A stretch of 64,000 nucleotides of DNA from Trifolium pratense (lineage: Eukaryota > Streptophyta > Magnoliopsida > Fabales > Fabaceae). The position numbers were made by a program, and so were the translations under genes. The DNA is taken from positions 31,985,164 to 32,049,163 of the forward strand of contig NC_060062.1 of assembly GCF_020283565.1 (NCBI RefSeq). Reading direction: 5' to 3'. Under the pieces are notes generated by a model. It was not told the origin of the DNA and ran no database searches. It was given only the letters and a program-made list of their open reading frames with translations. This document shows, one piece after another, positions 11,376 to 22,817 of the stretch. Position 1 is the first letter of the stretch, and every line of letters starts with the position of its first letter.

Positions 11376-13109
11376 TGAAGTAGCAAAGTTTTTCACAAGA
11401 AAGGGGGGTTTGAATTGTGAACCTTTAAAAATTGTCCTTTTAAAAAATTAGATATCAAAACATATGTTAGAATGAAATAGTATAAGTTAAGAGAATGATC
11501 TTAGAACGATCTCTGAGCTGCAAACAAAACAATAAGTGATTTGTGTGTGTTTGTGTTTGCATAAAATTAATATGAGTTTAAGGGAGAGAAGAGACACAAT
11601 AATTTTATCCTGGTTCACCCCTTAATAGTATGGGCTACTCCAGTCCCCACGCTCCTGTGAGATTGTCCACTAAGAGATTCTACCGATCTCAAGATACACT
11701 TCTTCTTTGATCTAATCCAAGATCACAATCTTCCAAGCTTCACTTGCTTGATCTACCTGAGTCTTTCCTAGACTTTATGAGGTGTCACTCAATCAATAGT
11801 TACGTATTGACTTGAGCCAATCTTTACAATTTGATAATGGTTTGGATCTTAAAGCTTTTTCACTCAAACTAAGTTGAAAAGCTAGTTACAATAAAATCTC
11901 TCTTTGTTCACTCAAAAATGGATACTGATCCTAATATGAAATTACAATATATGGAGTGAAAGAGATCTTCAAAGAAGAGCTTGAAAAACTTGTATCACAA
12001 AGACAAGTAGATTGATTGTTGTAAATTAAACTCTTGCTCTTCAATGTTGCCAAAGCCTTCCTTTTATAGTTGAACCTTGAGTCTTCAGTTCCTTGGTCCC
12101 AAAGGAAGTTCTCCAACGGCTAGTTGATTCAAAATAGACAGCTCATGTTGAATTGTTAAGTGGATAAGCTCAAACTGATCTTTCTCAGAACGTTCTCCCT
12201 GCTGTTCTTCATATTTTCACTTTAAAGGGCCAAAATGACAGCTTGCAATGGGCTGTAGATAGTTGTTCATTGCTTCCTCACCAAGTATATCCGTTATAGA
12301 CCATTTAGGCACGTTTTGGCCAGCTGTAGATGAGCTTGCAACTTCAAAAGCAAAGGACAGTCATTCTCAGCATCATTCTGAGATCGTTCTCTAATCTGGG
12401 CGAATTTTGCACTTGATCTTCAAATGGAGAATGATGCAGACCTGTGGCCAGCTGTAGTGTGAAGGTAATGCAGCTGTGATGTCCTTGCATAACTATTCAC
12501 TTGTCCTTTCCATGTACTTCCTTTTCTTGATTAAAAATTAATCTCTTGGAGAATGTTCATTAAATAATGACATTGAAGGTACATGACAACTATGAGTTGA
12601 ATGTGTGTTGTCTCATCCTTATTGGTCTATGTAATTCTTGTCCAAACACTCTTGATACACCTGATTAGATGATGCCTTGAGAATTTATCATGTTGCACAT
12701 GCTTGATCATTAACTTTGTCCAAAGAGGAAAGTCACTTTTTCTTCCAATTATTCCTTGCCTTAATTGTTCATGAACTGTTGTGATCTTGTGAGTTAAAAT
12801 CAAGATAAAAGTGCTTCTTTGTCTTGTATATGGTTGACTTAATGAAATAAGTGCTTTTGCATTTATTCTTGTTCATGAGGAGAATGTTGCACTTAAACCA
12901 GAGATCATTCTCAGACTGATCCTGAAGCTTCTCTTTTTGCCAAAACATAATGAATATCATTGAGATTAGAAGCTTAATTGTTCCTGACTAATTAAAACAC
13001 TCAAGAGCACTTGTTAGATAACAATGAGATCAGAATTACATTTAAAATATAATTAAGATGTTTGTTATCTTTAAAACATCAAATTGGGATTTTGCATTTT
13101 GCCTCAACA
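11376..13109 (-). repeat. 3' LTR of the Sirevirus-like element
   Basis: 1734 bp. On the + strand it runs from TGAAGTAGCAAAG to TTTGCCTCAACA. It contains AGAACGTTCT at 12187-12196 and several GAGAATGNTCTC-like words. It matches 21079-22812 base for base as far as I read. Confidence 0.93.
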
Positions 13110-13123
13110 ATCTCCCCCTTTTT
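13110..13123 (-). other. Polypurine tract (last of several)
   Basis: On the minus strand, AAAAAGGGGGAGAT abuts the 3' LTR. Further GGGGGAG tracts appear upstream in element sense: around 13222-13228, 13530-13537 and 13554-13561. Repeated tracts are a known Sirevirus feature. Confidence 0.85.
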
Positions 13124-13607
13124 GATGATGACAAACTTCTTGAATTATGTTTTAAAAATGGGATTCTGATATAATCAATTTAGTAAACACAAATAAATTG
13201 TTTAGTGTTTTAATTTTCAAGCTCCCCCTCAATTCAAGCATCCAATTTTCATAATTGCATAAGCATAAAGAATTGAGCAAAAACACATAATATGAATCAA
13301 AATAGATTTCATTAATCATCAAGCTCACAAAGTGAGAATCCAACATGATTTCTAGTTCATGATTAACACATAATGATTCAAGCAAAAGATAAAACACAAA
13401 TCCTAGTTTAGAAAATAACAACATAGTAGGAGAAGTTCTTATAGCAGCAAAAGGAACTTCCCAAAATATCTAATCCTCTAAACAGGTAAATTAAAACATG
13501 ATTAAGCATTCAAAAAGACAAGTTCAATCTCCCCCTCATTTTCTCAAATCATTCTCCCCCTTTGTCATCATTGAAAAGGGTAGAAAAAAGAGGGTTGCAG
13601 CAGAAGT
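13124..13607 (-). other. Non-coding region between env-like ORF and 3' LTR
   Basis: AT-rich, with extra polypurine tracts and no convincing ORF. A 90-aa frame at 13152-13424 has no recognisable content and looks incidental. Confidence 0.6.
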
Positions 13608-15872
13608 TTATTCAGGAATGGTGGGGCTGGAATCATCAGAGGATGTGGAGTTTTCAGGTTGTGGGAATGGCTCAACAGGTGGTGGTGGATTTGGAGGAGG
13701 TGGAACAATCTGAAGAGGAGTACAAACACACTCATTCAACCAGTTTCTCATGATCTGAAACTCAAGCATAATATACATTAACATGTCATTTTGCATTGAC
13801 ATGCCTCTCATTAGCTGAGTTAAATCCTTTCTCATCTGAGACATTCTCTTTTCAAGCTTGGTACGTTTGGGAGGCCTAGGATCAGTGGAAGTACCAGCCT
13901 CATGTTGAAAATTTCCTTCAAAACCAGCAGGCATAGACCAAGTAGCAGCAGCAGCAGCATTTGCAGAAGAACAGAAAGAGTCTAAAGTTGCAAAAGAACT
14001 TGGTAGAGATGGTAGTGTTCCAGCAGTGAAAATGGGAACTGGTATCTGAGATGGATCAGGACTATTTGATGTCATCAAGTTCCTTACAAAATCAGTGCTA
14101 AACATGGATTGCAAGCTTCCATGAGATGATGACATAAGTGGTGAAAACACAGAGGTGTTAAATGGAGCAGTTATAGAATGAAATCCTTGGAGAATCTTCC
14201 CAGCTTGTTGAGATGAGGTTTCTACTTCTTGAGAGAAAGTTGGTCCTAAATTCAATGAGGTATTCAAATGGATTGGCTGAGTATCAGAGATGGTGTTGTG
14301 AATGTCCACATTTTCATCAGTGGGGAGAACATTCTCAAATTGTTCTCCTGATGCTTTAGCAAGCATATCCAAGTTGTTATCAGGATCAATTCTCTTCCTT
14401 TTGTTTCCCATCTCAGTAGAGGTATTGCCAGGAGTGATTTCCTTTTTCATGTGACTCAGATTTTTTGTTCCAAAAGTAAACCATTGATTATCAAAGAGTT
14501 GTTTAGACTCATCCACATGGTTATCTCTAAAAATCCTAGTGAGTAACATTCCATAAGGTAGAGCTATCTTTTTGATTCCAGAATTTGCAATTGTAATCAT
14601 GTGTTGAAGAATCAAATAAGGTAAATCTAGTAGAATACCTTTAGATAGATGATACATGACAAGTAGGTCATTATCAGTTACCTTATCTTTACTTCCTGTC
14701 CTAGGAAAGATGGAATGTTGACACATGTTGTGGAAGATTTTGAATTCTTTCTTCAGCATAGATGATGGTGGTTGCTCCTTGTAAGCTCCTTCAGCAGTGA
14801 ACATCTCAACAATTAGATCATCTTTGCTTATGTTCTGAGCAGCATACCAGTCTTTTCCATACAAGGTTTCTCCATTTCTCTTTACTTCAAGTAGCCTGCT
14901 TATTGAGTCTGCTGTAACATGGATTTCGACTCCCTTGATGTTGGAGATGATCAAATCTTTGTCAGGATGTATCTTGGCATTGAAATAGAATGCTTGTACC
15001 AACAGAGGCATTGTGGTATCTTTCATCTGGAAAAATTTTGTCCATCCTTGTGGTTCCACAAACTTTAGCAAGTCTACTCCTCCCTTAGCAATTTCTTCAA
15101 AATCATAAACTCTTCCAGAAGCAACAGGTTTGGTTTTCCAATATTGATCAAACTTAGCTTCTTCTTCTTGATGAATGAGTGGAACTTCAAGCAGCTCTCC
15201 TTGAGGTCTTTTCCTTTTAGGTAAGCTCTTTTTCTTAGGAGCTTTGACAGCAGTAGCAGAAACTTTCTTGACAGAAACAGGTGAGTGTTTTGCTGGAACA
15301 GATTTTGATGAGGTGAGAGGTTCAAGTATAATTTTTTCAAGTTCTGAATCTGAGATGGTTTTGTCAGAATCTGAATCATGAATGGTGTGAACAGTGTTGT
15401 CAACAACAGGTTTCTTTCCTGTACCAATTCCAGACATAATACGAGATGATCTTCTGATTTTTGAAGAATCATAGGATTTGGCTTTCTTAGATTTGAAAAT
15501 GATTGGAGGAGTTTCAGCTTGACTTGGTACAACAATGGTAGGTTTAGGAGTGGTGGTACCATCAATTTTAGGGTTAGGTTTCTGGGTAAGTTGAATGGTT
15601 TCTTCTTCTGAGGGATCGTTCTCAGAAGGTACATCAGTTGGTTCTGCAGGAGGTTCATTAATTGATTGTGCAGGAGGTTCAATTAATTTTGGTGGGAAAA
15701 TTTGAGAAAGAGGTTGAAGATCTAAGGGTTCATTTGGATCATAAAAATTTGATTGATCAAAGGTTTGAGGGTTTGAGGAATCAGAGGTATCTGATGAGGA
15801 TGAGGAGTTTGATGAAGATGAGGGTAATGGTGGAAATGGAGCTCTTCTTCCTGGGTTCTTTGTTCGTGCCAT
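13608..15872 (-). CDS. Env-like third ORF of the Sirevirus-like element
   Basis: An uninterrupted 754-codon ORF lies between pol and the 3' LTR, in the place where Sireviruses carry an 'envelope-like' gene. It begins MARTKNPGRRAPFPPLPSSS. The first 230 residues or so are low complexity: serine, proline and acidic, then lysine-rich. A better-conserved globular part follows at about 230-460 (RVYDFEEIAKGG, GWTKFFQMKD, IISNIKGVEIHVTADSISRL), the type annotated in legumes as envelope-like or 'putative plant transposon protein'. Then come a Ser/Thr-rich linker, a probable coiled coil (about 667-712) and a proline-rich tail. I see no convincing signal peptide or transmembrane segment, so an envelope role is unproven. 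Confidence 0.85.
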   Translation of the reverse strand: MARTKNPGRRAPFPPLPSSSSNSSSSSDTSDSSNPQTFDQSNFYDPNEPLDLQPLSQIFPPKLIEPPAQSINEPPAEPTDVPSENDPSEEETIQLTQKPNPKIDGTTTPKPTIVVPSQAETPPIIFKSKKAKSYDSSKIRRSSRIMSGIGTGKKPVVDNTVHTIHDSDSDKTISDSELEKIILEPLTSSKSVPAKHSPVSVKKVSATAVKAPKKKSLPKRKRPQGELLEVPLIHQEEEAKFDQYWKTKPVASGRVYDFEEIAKGGVDLLKFVEPQGWTKFFQMKDTTMPLLVQAFYFNAKIHPDKDLIISNIKGVEIHVTADSISRLLEVKRNGETLYGKDWYAAQNISKDDLIVEMFTAEGAYKEQPPSSMLKKEFKIFHNMCQHSIFPRTGSKDKVTDNDLLVMYHLSKGILLDLPYLILQHMITIANSGIKKIALPYGMLLTRIFRDNHVDESKQLFDNQWFTFGTKNLSHMKKEITPGNTSTEMGNKRKRIDPDNNLDMLAKASGEQFENVLPTDENVDIHNTISDTQPIHLNTSLNLGPTFSQEVETSSQQAGKILQGFHSITAPFNTSVFSPLMSSSHGSLQSMFSTDFVRNLMTSNSPDPSQIPVPIFTAGTLPSLPSSFATLDSFCSSANAAAAATWSMPAGFEGNFQHEAGTSTDPRPPKRTKLEKRMSQMRKDLTQLMRGMSMQNDMLMYIMLEFQIMRNWLNECVCTPLQIVPPPPNPPPPVEPFPQPENSTSSDDSSPTIPE

Positions 15873-16228
15873 TTTTGAAGAAACAGAGAAGAAATAATTG
15901 GATGAAGATGATGTGATGAAATGATGAGTTTAGGTGAGTTTAAAAAGAGGTGGAAGCTTGGGAAGGAGGAAGAGTGTTTAGTAGACTAGGTGTACTTGAT
16001 TGAAGAGATGAATAGTTGGTTGTACTTGATTTTAGAAAAGAAAAAGGAGAGAGAGAGAGAGATCAATCGTGTTAAGCCAATGAGGAGAAGGTAAACATAT
16101 CTTCTTTAATGCTTATCATTAATTAAAGAAGGCTAAAACCAAGGAAGAGACCGTTTGAAAAAGAATTCAAATATTTCCTTATGCCCAGATTTGAGAACGT
16201 TCTCAGATCGTTTGAAAATTTTAATTTT
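15873..16228 (-). other. Spacer between pol and env-like ORF
   Basis: No ORF. It contains a short (GA)n run at about 16046-16062 and the perfect palindrome GAGAACGTTCTC at 16193-16204. It may hold the leader or splice acceptor for an env-like mRNA, but no specific site stands out. Confidence 0.5.
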
Positions 16229-19200
16229 TCACACTTTGTTTGGATTTTTGATGATTTTCAATTTTTCTTTGATAAAATTGAAACGTTCCTCAACTAATGG
16301 CTTAGTAAAAATATCAGCTAATTGATTTTCAGTATCAATAAAAACTAATTCAACATCATTTTTGTTGACATGATCACGAATAAAGTGATGTTTGATTTCA
16401 ATATGTTTTGATCTAGAATGCTGAATGGGGTTTTTTGATAAATTAATAGCACTAGTGTTATCACATAAGATTTTGATTTCTGTGTACCTTAATGAGAAGT
16501 CTTCAAGTTGATTCTTGATCCATATTACCTGAGAACAACAAGTTGCTGCAGATACATACTCTGCTTCAGTTGTTGAAAGTGCTATGGTGTTTTGTTTTCT
16601 GCAACACCAACTTACAAGAGCTTCTCCAAGAAATTGACATGCTCCACTGGTGCTTTTTCTCTCAACTTTGTCACCAGCATAATCAGCATCACAAAATGCT
16701 TTTAACTCAAAATGTGATTTATTTTGGTACCAAAGACCAACATCTGGTGTACCAACTAGATATCTGAAGATCCTTTTTACTGCAGTTAGGTGAGATTCCT
16801 TTGGTGATGTTTGAAATCTAGCACATAGACCTACTGAGAAGACAATGTCTGGTCTACTTGCAGTTAAATATAGGAGTGATCCAATCATTCCCCTATATTC
16901 CTTTTCAGATACATCTTTTCCTTTTTCATCTTTGTCCAAGCTTGTTGATGGATGCATTGGTGTTGACATTATCTTGGCCTCATTCATCTTGTATTTCTTG
17001 AGAAGATCCTTTATATATTTTTCTTGACTGATGAAAATTCCATTTTCATGTTGCTTGACTTGCAAGCCAAGAAAGAAACTAAGTTCTCCCATCATGCTCA
17101 TTTCAAATTCACTTTGCATAAGTTCAGAAAATTCTTCACATAACTTTTCATTAGTAGCACCAAATATAATATCATCAACATATACTTGTACAATAAGTAA
17201 ATCATGTTTATCAATTTTTCTAAAAAGTGTAGTGTCAATTTTTCCTCTAGAAAAACCATTTTCAAGTAAAAATGAGCTTAATCTTTCATACCAAGCTCTT
17301 GGGGCTTGTTTTAGTCCATAAAGAGCTTTGGTTAATTTAAAAACATGATTAGGTTTATGTTGATCAATAAACCCAGGAGGTTGATGTACATAAACTTCTT
17401 CATTTAAAAATCCATTTAGAAAAGCACTTTTCACATCCATTTGAAAAAGTTTAAAACATTTATGTGAAGCATATGCAAGTAGAATTCTAATGGCTTCTAA
17501 TCTAGCCACTGGAGCAAAAGTCTCATCATAATCAATACCTTCTTGTTGATTATATCCTTGAGCTACAAGTCTTGCTTTATTTCTTATTACCTTACCATTT
17601 TCATCAAGTTTGTTTCTGAAGACCCACCTTGTTCCAATGATTGAGTGATTTTGTGGAAGTGGTACTAGATTCCAAACCTCATTCTTTTCAAATTGCAGGA
17701 GTTCTTCTTTCATGGCTTCAGTCCAAGATTCATCAGTGATAGCTTCATTTATTGATCTTGGTTCTATCTGAGAGATCATTGCCAGATTATTCTCCTTGTT
17801 CAGTAAAGCCCTTCTAGTTCTTACACCATCTTCAGTATTCCCTATAATTTGTTCTGGTGGATGATAACCAACAGTTCTCCAAGTCTTTGGAGGTCCTTGA
17901 ACTGTAGGTTCTTGATTCTCATCATTACTTTGTTCAATCCTTACTTCTTCTTCATCATTAAAGGTGTTGGTATATGATATATCTTCATATTCATCAAACT
18001 TGACATGCATGCTTTCTTCTAGAGCTTGTGTTTTCAAATTGTATATTCTATAAGCTTTTGAGGTTAGAGAGTAACCTAAGAATATTCCCTTATCTGATTT
18101 GGAATCAAACTTACCTAAGTTGTCTCTGATATTCAAAATGTAACAATAACATCCAAAAATATGAAAGTAGGAAATATTTGGTTTAATTCCTTTCCAAAGT
18201 TCATAGGGTGTCTTATTCAAAATTTTTCTTATGGTAACCCTGTTCAAGATGTAGCAAGAAGTATTGATGGCTTCAGCCCAAAAATATTTTTCAACATTTG
18301 ATTCATTTATCATAGTTCTTGCCATCTCTTGTAAAGTTCTATTTTTCCTTTCAACAACTCCATTTTGTTGAGGAGTTCTTGGACAAGAAAAATTATGAGA
18401 TATACCATTATTGTTTAGGAATGATTCAAAGTGAGAGTTTTCAAATTGTCCTCCATGATCACTTCTTATAGAGACAATATTGGTACCTTTCTCATTTTGA
18501 ACTTGTAAACAGAATGTTTTAAAAGCTTCAAAAGATTCATCTTTATGTTTTAAAAATAACACCCAAGTGAACCTTGAAAAGTCATCAACTATGACAAAAC
18601 CATAATTTTTGCCACCAAGACTAGTAGTTTTGACAGGTCCAAATAAATCTATGTGAAGTAGTTCAAGAGGTCTTTTTGTTGAAACAAAATCTTTTGGTTT
18701 AAAACTACTTTTAACTTGTTTACCCTTTGCACAAGATTCACACACTTTATCTAGGTCAAAACTAATATCAGGTAAGCCTCTAACTAGATCAAGTTTAGAG
18801 AGTTTTGACATAGTCTTCATACTTATATGTCCAGCCCTTTTATGCCAAATCCATTTGTCTTTTTCAAGAGAAACAAAGCAGGATTCAGTAGGCAGTTCAT
18901 CTAAGTATATGACATATACATTCTTTATTCTTGATCCATAGAAAAGAGTTTTGTCAGATTGTTTTATTTCACAAGTATGAGATCTAAAAATAACTTCAAG
19001 ACCATTGTCACATAATTGACTAATGCTAATTAAGTTATGTTTAAGTCCTTCTACATAGTGAACATTTTCAATTTTTGCAGAATTATTCTTACCAATAGTA
19101 CCTTTACCTTTTATGCTTGCTTTTTCATTGTTTCCAAAGGTAACTGTTCCTCCTTCCTTCTTGTCAAAAGAAAGAAAGCTTTGTCTATCTCCTGTCATAT

Positions 19201-19243
19201 GTCTTGAGCAACCACTGTCCAAGTACCAAGGCTTTTTCTTCAT
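16229..19243 (-). CDS. Sirevirus-like pol: protease, integrase, RT, RNase H
   Basis: 1004 codons starting [19 protein letters not shown], with the protease DSG at the very start. Then come the GAG-pre-integrase HHCC finger (WHKRAGHIS...CESCAKGKQ), the integrase core ([28 protein letters not shown]), RT of copia type ([33 protein letters not shown]) and RNase H ([30 protein letters not shown]). All key acidic residues are present. It overlaps the gag frame by 59 bases in a different frame. The frames part at a run of five A (19233-19237, T on the + strand), so either frameshifting or a one-base mutation separates gag from pol. Confidence 0.93.
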   Translation of the reverse strand: MKKKPWYLDSGCSRHMTGDRQSFLSFDKKEGGTVTFGNNEKASIKGKGTIGKNNSAKIENVHYVEGLKHNLISISQLCDNGLEVIFRSHTCEIKQSDKTLFYGSRIKNVYVIYLDELPTESCFVSLEKDKWIWHKRAGHISMKTMSKLSKLDLVRGLPDISFDLDKVCESCAKGKQVKSSFKPKDFVSTKRPLELLHIDLFGPVKTTSLGGKNYGFVIVDDFSRFTWVLFLKHKDESFEAFKTFCLQVQNEKGTNIVSIRSDHGGQFENSHFESFLNNNGISHNFSCPRTPQQNGVVERKNRTLQEMARTMINESNVEKYFWAEAINTSCYILNRVTIRKILNKTPYELWKGIKPNISYFHIFGCYCYILNIRDNLGKFDSKSDKGIFLGYSLTSKAYRIYNLKTQALEESMHVKFDEYEDISYTNTFNDEEEVRIEQSNDENQEPTVQGPPKTWRTVGYHPPEQIIGNTEDGVRTRRALLNKENNLAMISQIEPRSINEAITDESWTEAMKEELLQFEKNEVWNLVPLPQNHSIIGTRWVFRNKLDENGKVIRNKARLVAQGYNQQEGIDYDETFAPVARLEAIRILLAYASHKCFKLFQMDVKSAFLNGFLNEEVYVHQPPGFIDQHKPNHVFKLTKALYGLKQAPRAWYERLSSFLLENGFSRGKIDTTLFRKIDKHDLLIVQVYVDDIIFGATNEKLCEEFSELMQSEFEMSMMGELSFFLGLQVKQHENGIFISQEKYIKDLLKKYKMNEAKIMSTPMHPSTSLDKDEKGKDVSEKEYRGMIGSLLYLTASRPDIVFSVGLCARFQTSPKESHLTAVKRIFRYLVGTPDVGLWYQNKSHFELKAFCDADYAGDKVERKSTSGACQFLGEALVSWCCRKQNTIALSTTEAEYVSAATCCSQVIWIKNQLEDFSLRYTEIKILCDNTSAINLSKNPIQHSRSKHIEIKHHFIRDHVNKNDVELVFIDTENQLADIFTKPLVEERFNFIKEKLKIIKNPNKV

Positions 19244-21005
19244 TGCTAGATGACATTCCTGTATTTGAATTTAATAAATTCTTAGGTACCCATAATTTTT
19301 TGGGTCCTTGAAGGTTAGTACTCTTATAAGGTATCTTCTTATATTGATAAGATGATCTCTTATAAGGAGGTTTTGAATAAAAATTTCTTTTTAGATTGTT
19401 CTGAGAATGTTCTGATCTATAAAGAGATTTCTTTTTAAAACAAAATGGTTCAAGATGTCCATCCTTGTGACAGAATGAGCATTTATATTTTTGAAATGTT
19501 TTTTCTTTATGAGGAACAAAAGCATTTTCAATTAGTTTCTTATTTTGAAAAGGTTTGTATCCCAATCCAGTTCTATTATATGAATTACCTTGTGATCCCA
19601 ATATATTTTCAAAAGTTTCTGTGGTGCTGACAAACTTTGTTAAATCTTTTTCAAGTTTAGACACTTTTTGTTTTAAAGTGATATTCTCTTTTTGAATCAT
19701 AGAACATTCTTTCATTTTATTATTGTCTCTAAGTTCTTTAATTTGCTTAGAAAGTCCATCATGTGCAAGTTGCATATTTTTGATTATCTGTTTCATTATA
19801 TCATTATCAGATTTATATTCATCTCTTTCTTTGGTTAACTTAGTGACTTCATCTCTAAGTTGACCATTTTTAGAATTTAGAATTTGAGAGTCATATAAAA
19901 GATTATCAAAGAGATGTTCAGTTTTTTGACATGATGAGCAAGGATCTAGAGTTACCTCTTCAATGTTTGCATTTGTCATGAGACACACATTAGCTTCTTG
20001 TTCTTCTTCTGCTTCTTGTACTTCATCCAACTCATCCCAGGTTACCATCATGGATTTGTAAGGAGAGTTCTTTTGTTTAGGACATTCATTCTTGTAGTGT
20101 CCAAATTGGTTGCATCCATAGCATTGTATTTTGCTGATATCCACTTCTGGTTTAGGTCCATTTCTTCTTGGTGGAAAGTTCTTCTTAATCTGATTTCTTC
20201 TCATCATTAGCTTTTGTATCCTTCTGGATAAAAATGCTAACTCTTCTTCATCATCTTCTTGAAGAAACTTGTTGTCTTCCTCCACTGCTTCTTTGTTCTT
20301 AGAACGTTCTTTAGTCTGTGAATCTAATGCAATCATCTTGTTTTTCATAGATTTGTCTTCCTGAAGAATAGACTCATGAGCTTTTAAAGATCCAATGAGA
20401 TCTTCTAATTTAACCTCAGTGAGATCTTTTGACTCTGTGATTGCTGTTACTATGTGTCTCCAACTCTTTGGTAAACATCTAAGCACTTTTCTCACTCTTT
20501 CATGTATAGAGAATTTCTTCCCTAACGAGTTAAGTTCATTTATGATGATTGTGAATCTTCCATACATTTGATCAATTGATTCATCTTCCTTCATTTCAAA
20601 TAGCTCAAATTTTCTAACACCAATGTCAATTCTTGTTTCTTTGACACGACTTGTTCCTTCATGGTGAGTTTGGAGTGTTGTCCACATTTCTTTGGCCGTT
20701 TTGCATTCCATGATCCTGTCATATTCTTCCCTACACAAAGCACTTTTAATAAATAATTGAGCTTTAGTGTTTAGAAGTACCCTATCTGCTTCTTGAGTTG
20801 TCATTTCATCTTTTGTCTTTGGAGTAGTAGAGTCTTTTACTAATGGAGTGTAATCACCAACTTCAATTACTGTCCACATGTGTGTATCTTGTGATCTAAG
20901 AAATAATTCCATCTTGTCTTTCCAATAGTAGTAGTCATCTCCTTCAAATAGTGGTGGCCTATGTGAAGATCCTCCCTCTGATATAAACTTTGCGCTTTTA
21001 TTCAT
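19185..21005 (-). CDS. Sirevirus-like gag
   Basis: 606 codons. The N-terminus [20 protein letters not shown] is followed by a copia gag (UBN2-type) region with [16 protein letters not shown] and [20 protein letters not shown] knuckle, [14 protein letters not shown], sits near residue 300. A long coiled-coil-like stretch ([20 protein letters not shown] to [10 protein letters not shown]) and a second Cys/His cluster, [14 protein letters not shown], follow. The last 20 residues are read in the wrong frame relative to pol. The large gag with coiled coil fits Sireviruses. Confidence 0.92.
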   Translation of the reverse strand: MNKSAKFISEGGSSHRPPLFEGDDYYYWKDKMELFLRSQDTHMWTVIEVGDYTPLVKDSTTPKTKDEMTTQEADRVLLNTKAQLFIKSALCREEYDRIMECKTAKEMWTTLQTHHEGTSRVKETRIDIGVRKFELFEMKEDESIDQMYGRFTIIINELNSLGKKFSIHERVRKVLRCLPKSWRHIVTAITESKDLTEVKLEDLIGSLKAHESILQEDKSMKNKMIALDSQTKERSKNKEAVEEDNKFLQEDDEEELAFLSRRIQKLMMRRNQIKKNFPPRRNGPKPEVDISKIQCYGCNQFGHYKNECPKQKNSPYKSMMVTWDELDEVQEAEEEQEANVCLMTNANIEEVTLDPCSSCQKTEHLFDNLLYDSQILNSKNGQLRDEVTKLTKERDEYKSDNDIMKQIIKNMQLAHDGLSKQIKELRDNNKMKECSMIQKENITLKQKVSKLEKDLTKFVSTTETFENILGSQGNSYNRTGLGYKPFQNKKLIENAFVPHKEKTFQKYKCSFCHKDGHLEPFCFKKKSLYRSEHSQNNLKRNFYSKPPYKRSSYQYKKIPYKSTNLQGPKKLWVPKNLLNSNTGMSSSNEEKALVLGQWLLKTYDRR

Positions 21006-21064
21006 TACTTCCTTCCTGAATCTTTTCCTCTAGCACTTGTTAGATGCTCAACCTTAGAGGCAGA

Positions 21065-21076
21065 GCTCTGATGCCA
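21065..21076 (-). other. Primer binding site of the Sirevirus-like element
   Basis: On the minus strand, TGGCATCAGAGC lies two bases after the 5' LTR. It differs by one base from the usual TGGTATCAGAGC complement of initiator tRNA-Met. Confidence 0.85.
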
Positions 21077-21078
21077 AT

Positions 21079-22812
21079 TGAAGTAGCAAAGTTTTTCACA
21101 AGAAAGGGGGGTTTGAATTGTGAACCTTTAAAAATTGTCCTTTTAAAAAATTAGATATCAAAACATATGTTAGAATGAAATAGTATAAGTTAAGAGAATG
21201 ATCTTAGAACGATCTCTGAGCTGCAAACAAAACAATAAGTGATTTGTGTGTGTTTGTGTTTGCATAAAATTAATATGAGTTTAAGGGAGAGAAGAGACAC
21301 AATAATTTTATCCTGGTTCACCCCTTAATAGTATGGGCTACTCCAGTCCCCACGCTCCTGTGAGATTGTCCACTAAGAGATTCTACCGATCTCAAGATAC
21401 ACTTCTTCTTTGATCTAATCCAAGATCACAATCTTCCAAGCTTCACTTGCTTGATCTACCTGAGTCTTTCCTAGACTTTATGAGGTGTCACTCAATCAAT
21501 AGTTACGTATTGACTTGAGCCAATCTTTACAATTTGATAATGGTTTGGATCTTAAAGCTTTTTCACTCAAACTAAGTTGAAAAGCTAGTTACAATAAAAT
21601 CTCTCTTTGTTCACTCAAAAATGGATACTGATCCTAATATGAAATTACAATATATGGAGTGAAAGAGATCTTCAAAGAAGAGCTTGAAAAACTTGTATCA
21701 CAAAGACAAGTAGATTGATTGTTGTAAATTAAACTCTTGCTCTTCAATGTTGCCAAAGCCTTCCTTTTATAGTTGAACCTTGAGTCTTCAGTTCCTTGGT
21801 CCCAAAGGAAGTTCTCCAACGGCTAGTTGATTCAAAATAGACAGCTCATGTTGAATTGTTAAGTGGATAAGCTCAAACTGATCTTTCTCAGAACGTTCTC
21901 CCTGCTGTTCTTCATATTTTCACTTTAAAGGGCCAAAATGACAGCTTGCAATGGGCTGTAGATAGTTGTTCATTGCTTCCTCACCAAGTATATCCGTTAT
22001 AGACCATTTAGGCACGTTTTGGCCAGCTGTAGATGAGCTTGCAACTTCAAAAGCAAAGGACAGTCATTCTCAGCATCATTCTGAGATCGTTCTCTAATCT
22101 GGGCGAATTTTGCACTTGATCTTCAAATGGAGAATGATGCAGACCTGTGGCCAGCTGTAGTGTGAAGGTAATGCAGCTGTGATGTCCTTGCATAACTATT
22201 CACTTGTCCTTTCCATGTACTTCCTTTTCTTGATTAAAAATTAATCTCTTGGAGAATGTTCATTAAATAATGACATTGAAGGTACATGACAACTATGAGT
22301 TGAATGTGTGTTGTCTCATCCTTATTGGTCTATGTAATTCTTGTCCAAACACTCTTGATACACCTGATTAGATGATGCCTTGAGAATTTATCATGTTGCA
22401 CATGCTTGATCATTAACTTTGTCCAAAGAGGAAAGTCACTTTTTCTTCCAATTATTCCTTGCCTTAATTGTTCATGAACTGTTGTGATCTTGTGAGTTAA
22501 AATCAAGATAAAAGTGCTTCTTTGTCTTGTATATGGTTGACTTAATGAAATAAGTGCTTTTGCATTTATTCTTGTTCATGAGGAGAATGTTGCACTTAAA
22601 CCAGAGATCATTCTCAGACTGATCCTGAAGCTTCTCTTTTTGCCAAAACATAATGAATATCATTGAGATTAGAAGCTTAATTGTTCCTGACTAATTAAAA
22701 CACTCAAGAGCACTTGTTAGATAACAATGAGATCAGAATTACATTTAAAATATAATTAAGATGTTTGTTATCTTTAAAACATCAAATTGGGATTTTGCAT
22801 TTTGCCTCAACA
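21079..22812 (-). repeat. 5' LTR of the Sirevirus-like element
   Basis: 1734 bp. I read no difference from 11376-13109. It is followed on the + strand by the CTGGA target duplication and the resumed gypsy RT. Confidence 0.93.
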
Positions 22813-22817
22813 CTGGA

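Larger units (their letters stand above)
11376..22812 (-). mobile_element. Ty1/copia LTR retrotransposon, Sirevirus-like, complete, minus strand
   Basis: An 11.4-kb element with two 1734-bp LTRs, TG...CA ends and the target duplication CTGGA (11371-11375 and 22813-22817). On the minus strand the order is 5' LTR, Met-tRNA PBS, gag, pol with integrase before RT (the copia order), env-like ORF, several polypurine tracts, 3' LTR. A third ORF after pol, repeated GGGGGAG tracts before the 3' LTR, and large size are the marks of the Sirevirus/SIRE1 group. I saw no difference between the LTRs, so it is the youngest layer in this stack. Confidence 0.93.

Noticed and set aside
13608..13753. Plus-strand frames opposite the env-like ORF, with Gly-rich peptide
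   Set aside because: They are antisense shadows of the proline-rich C-terminus of the env-like ORF.
22761..22817. Apparent start of the gypsy pol at 22761
   Set aside because: The first codons are read from the copia LTR and the duplicated target; the true gypsy sequence resumes at 22818.
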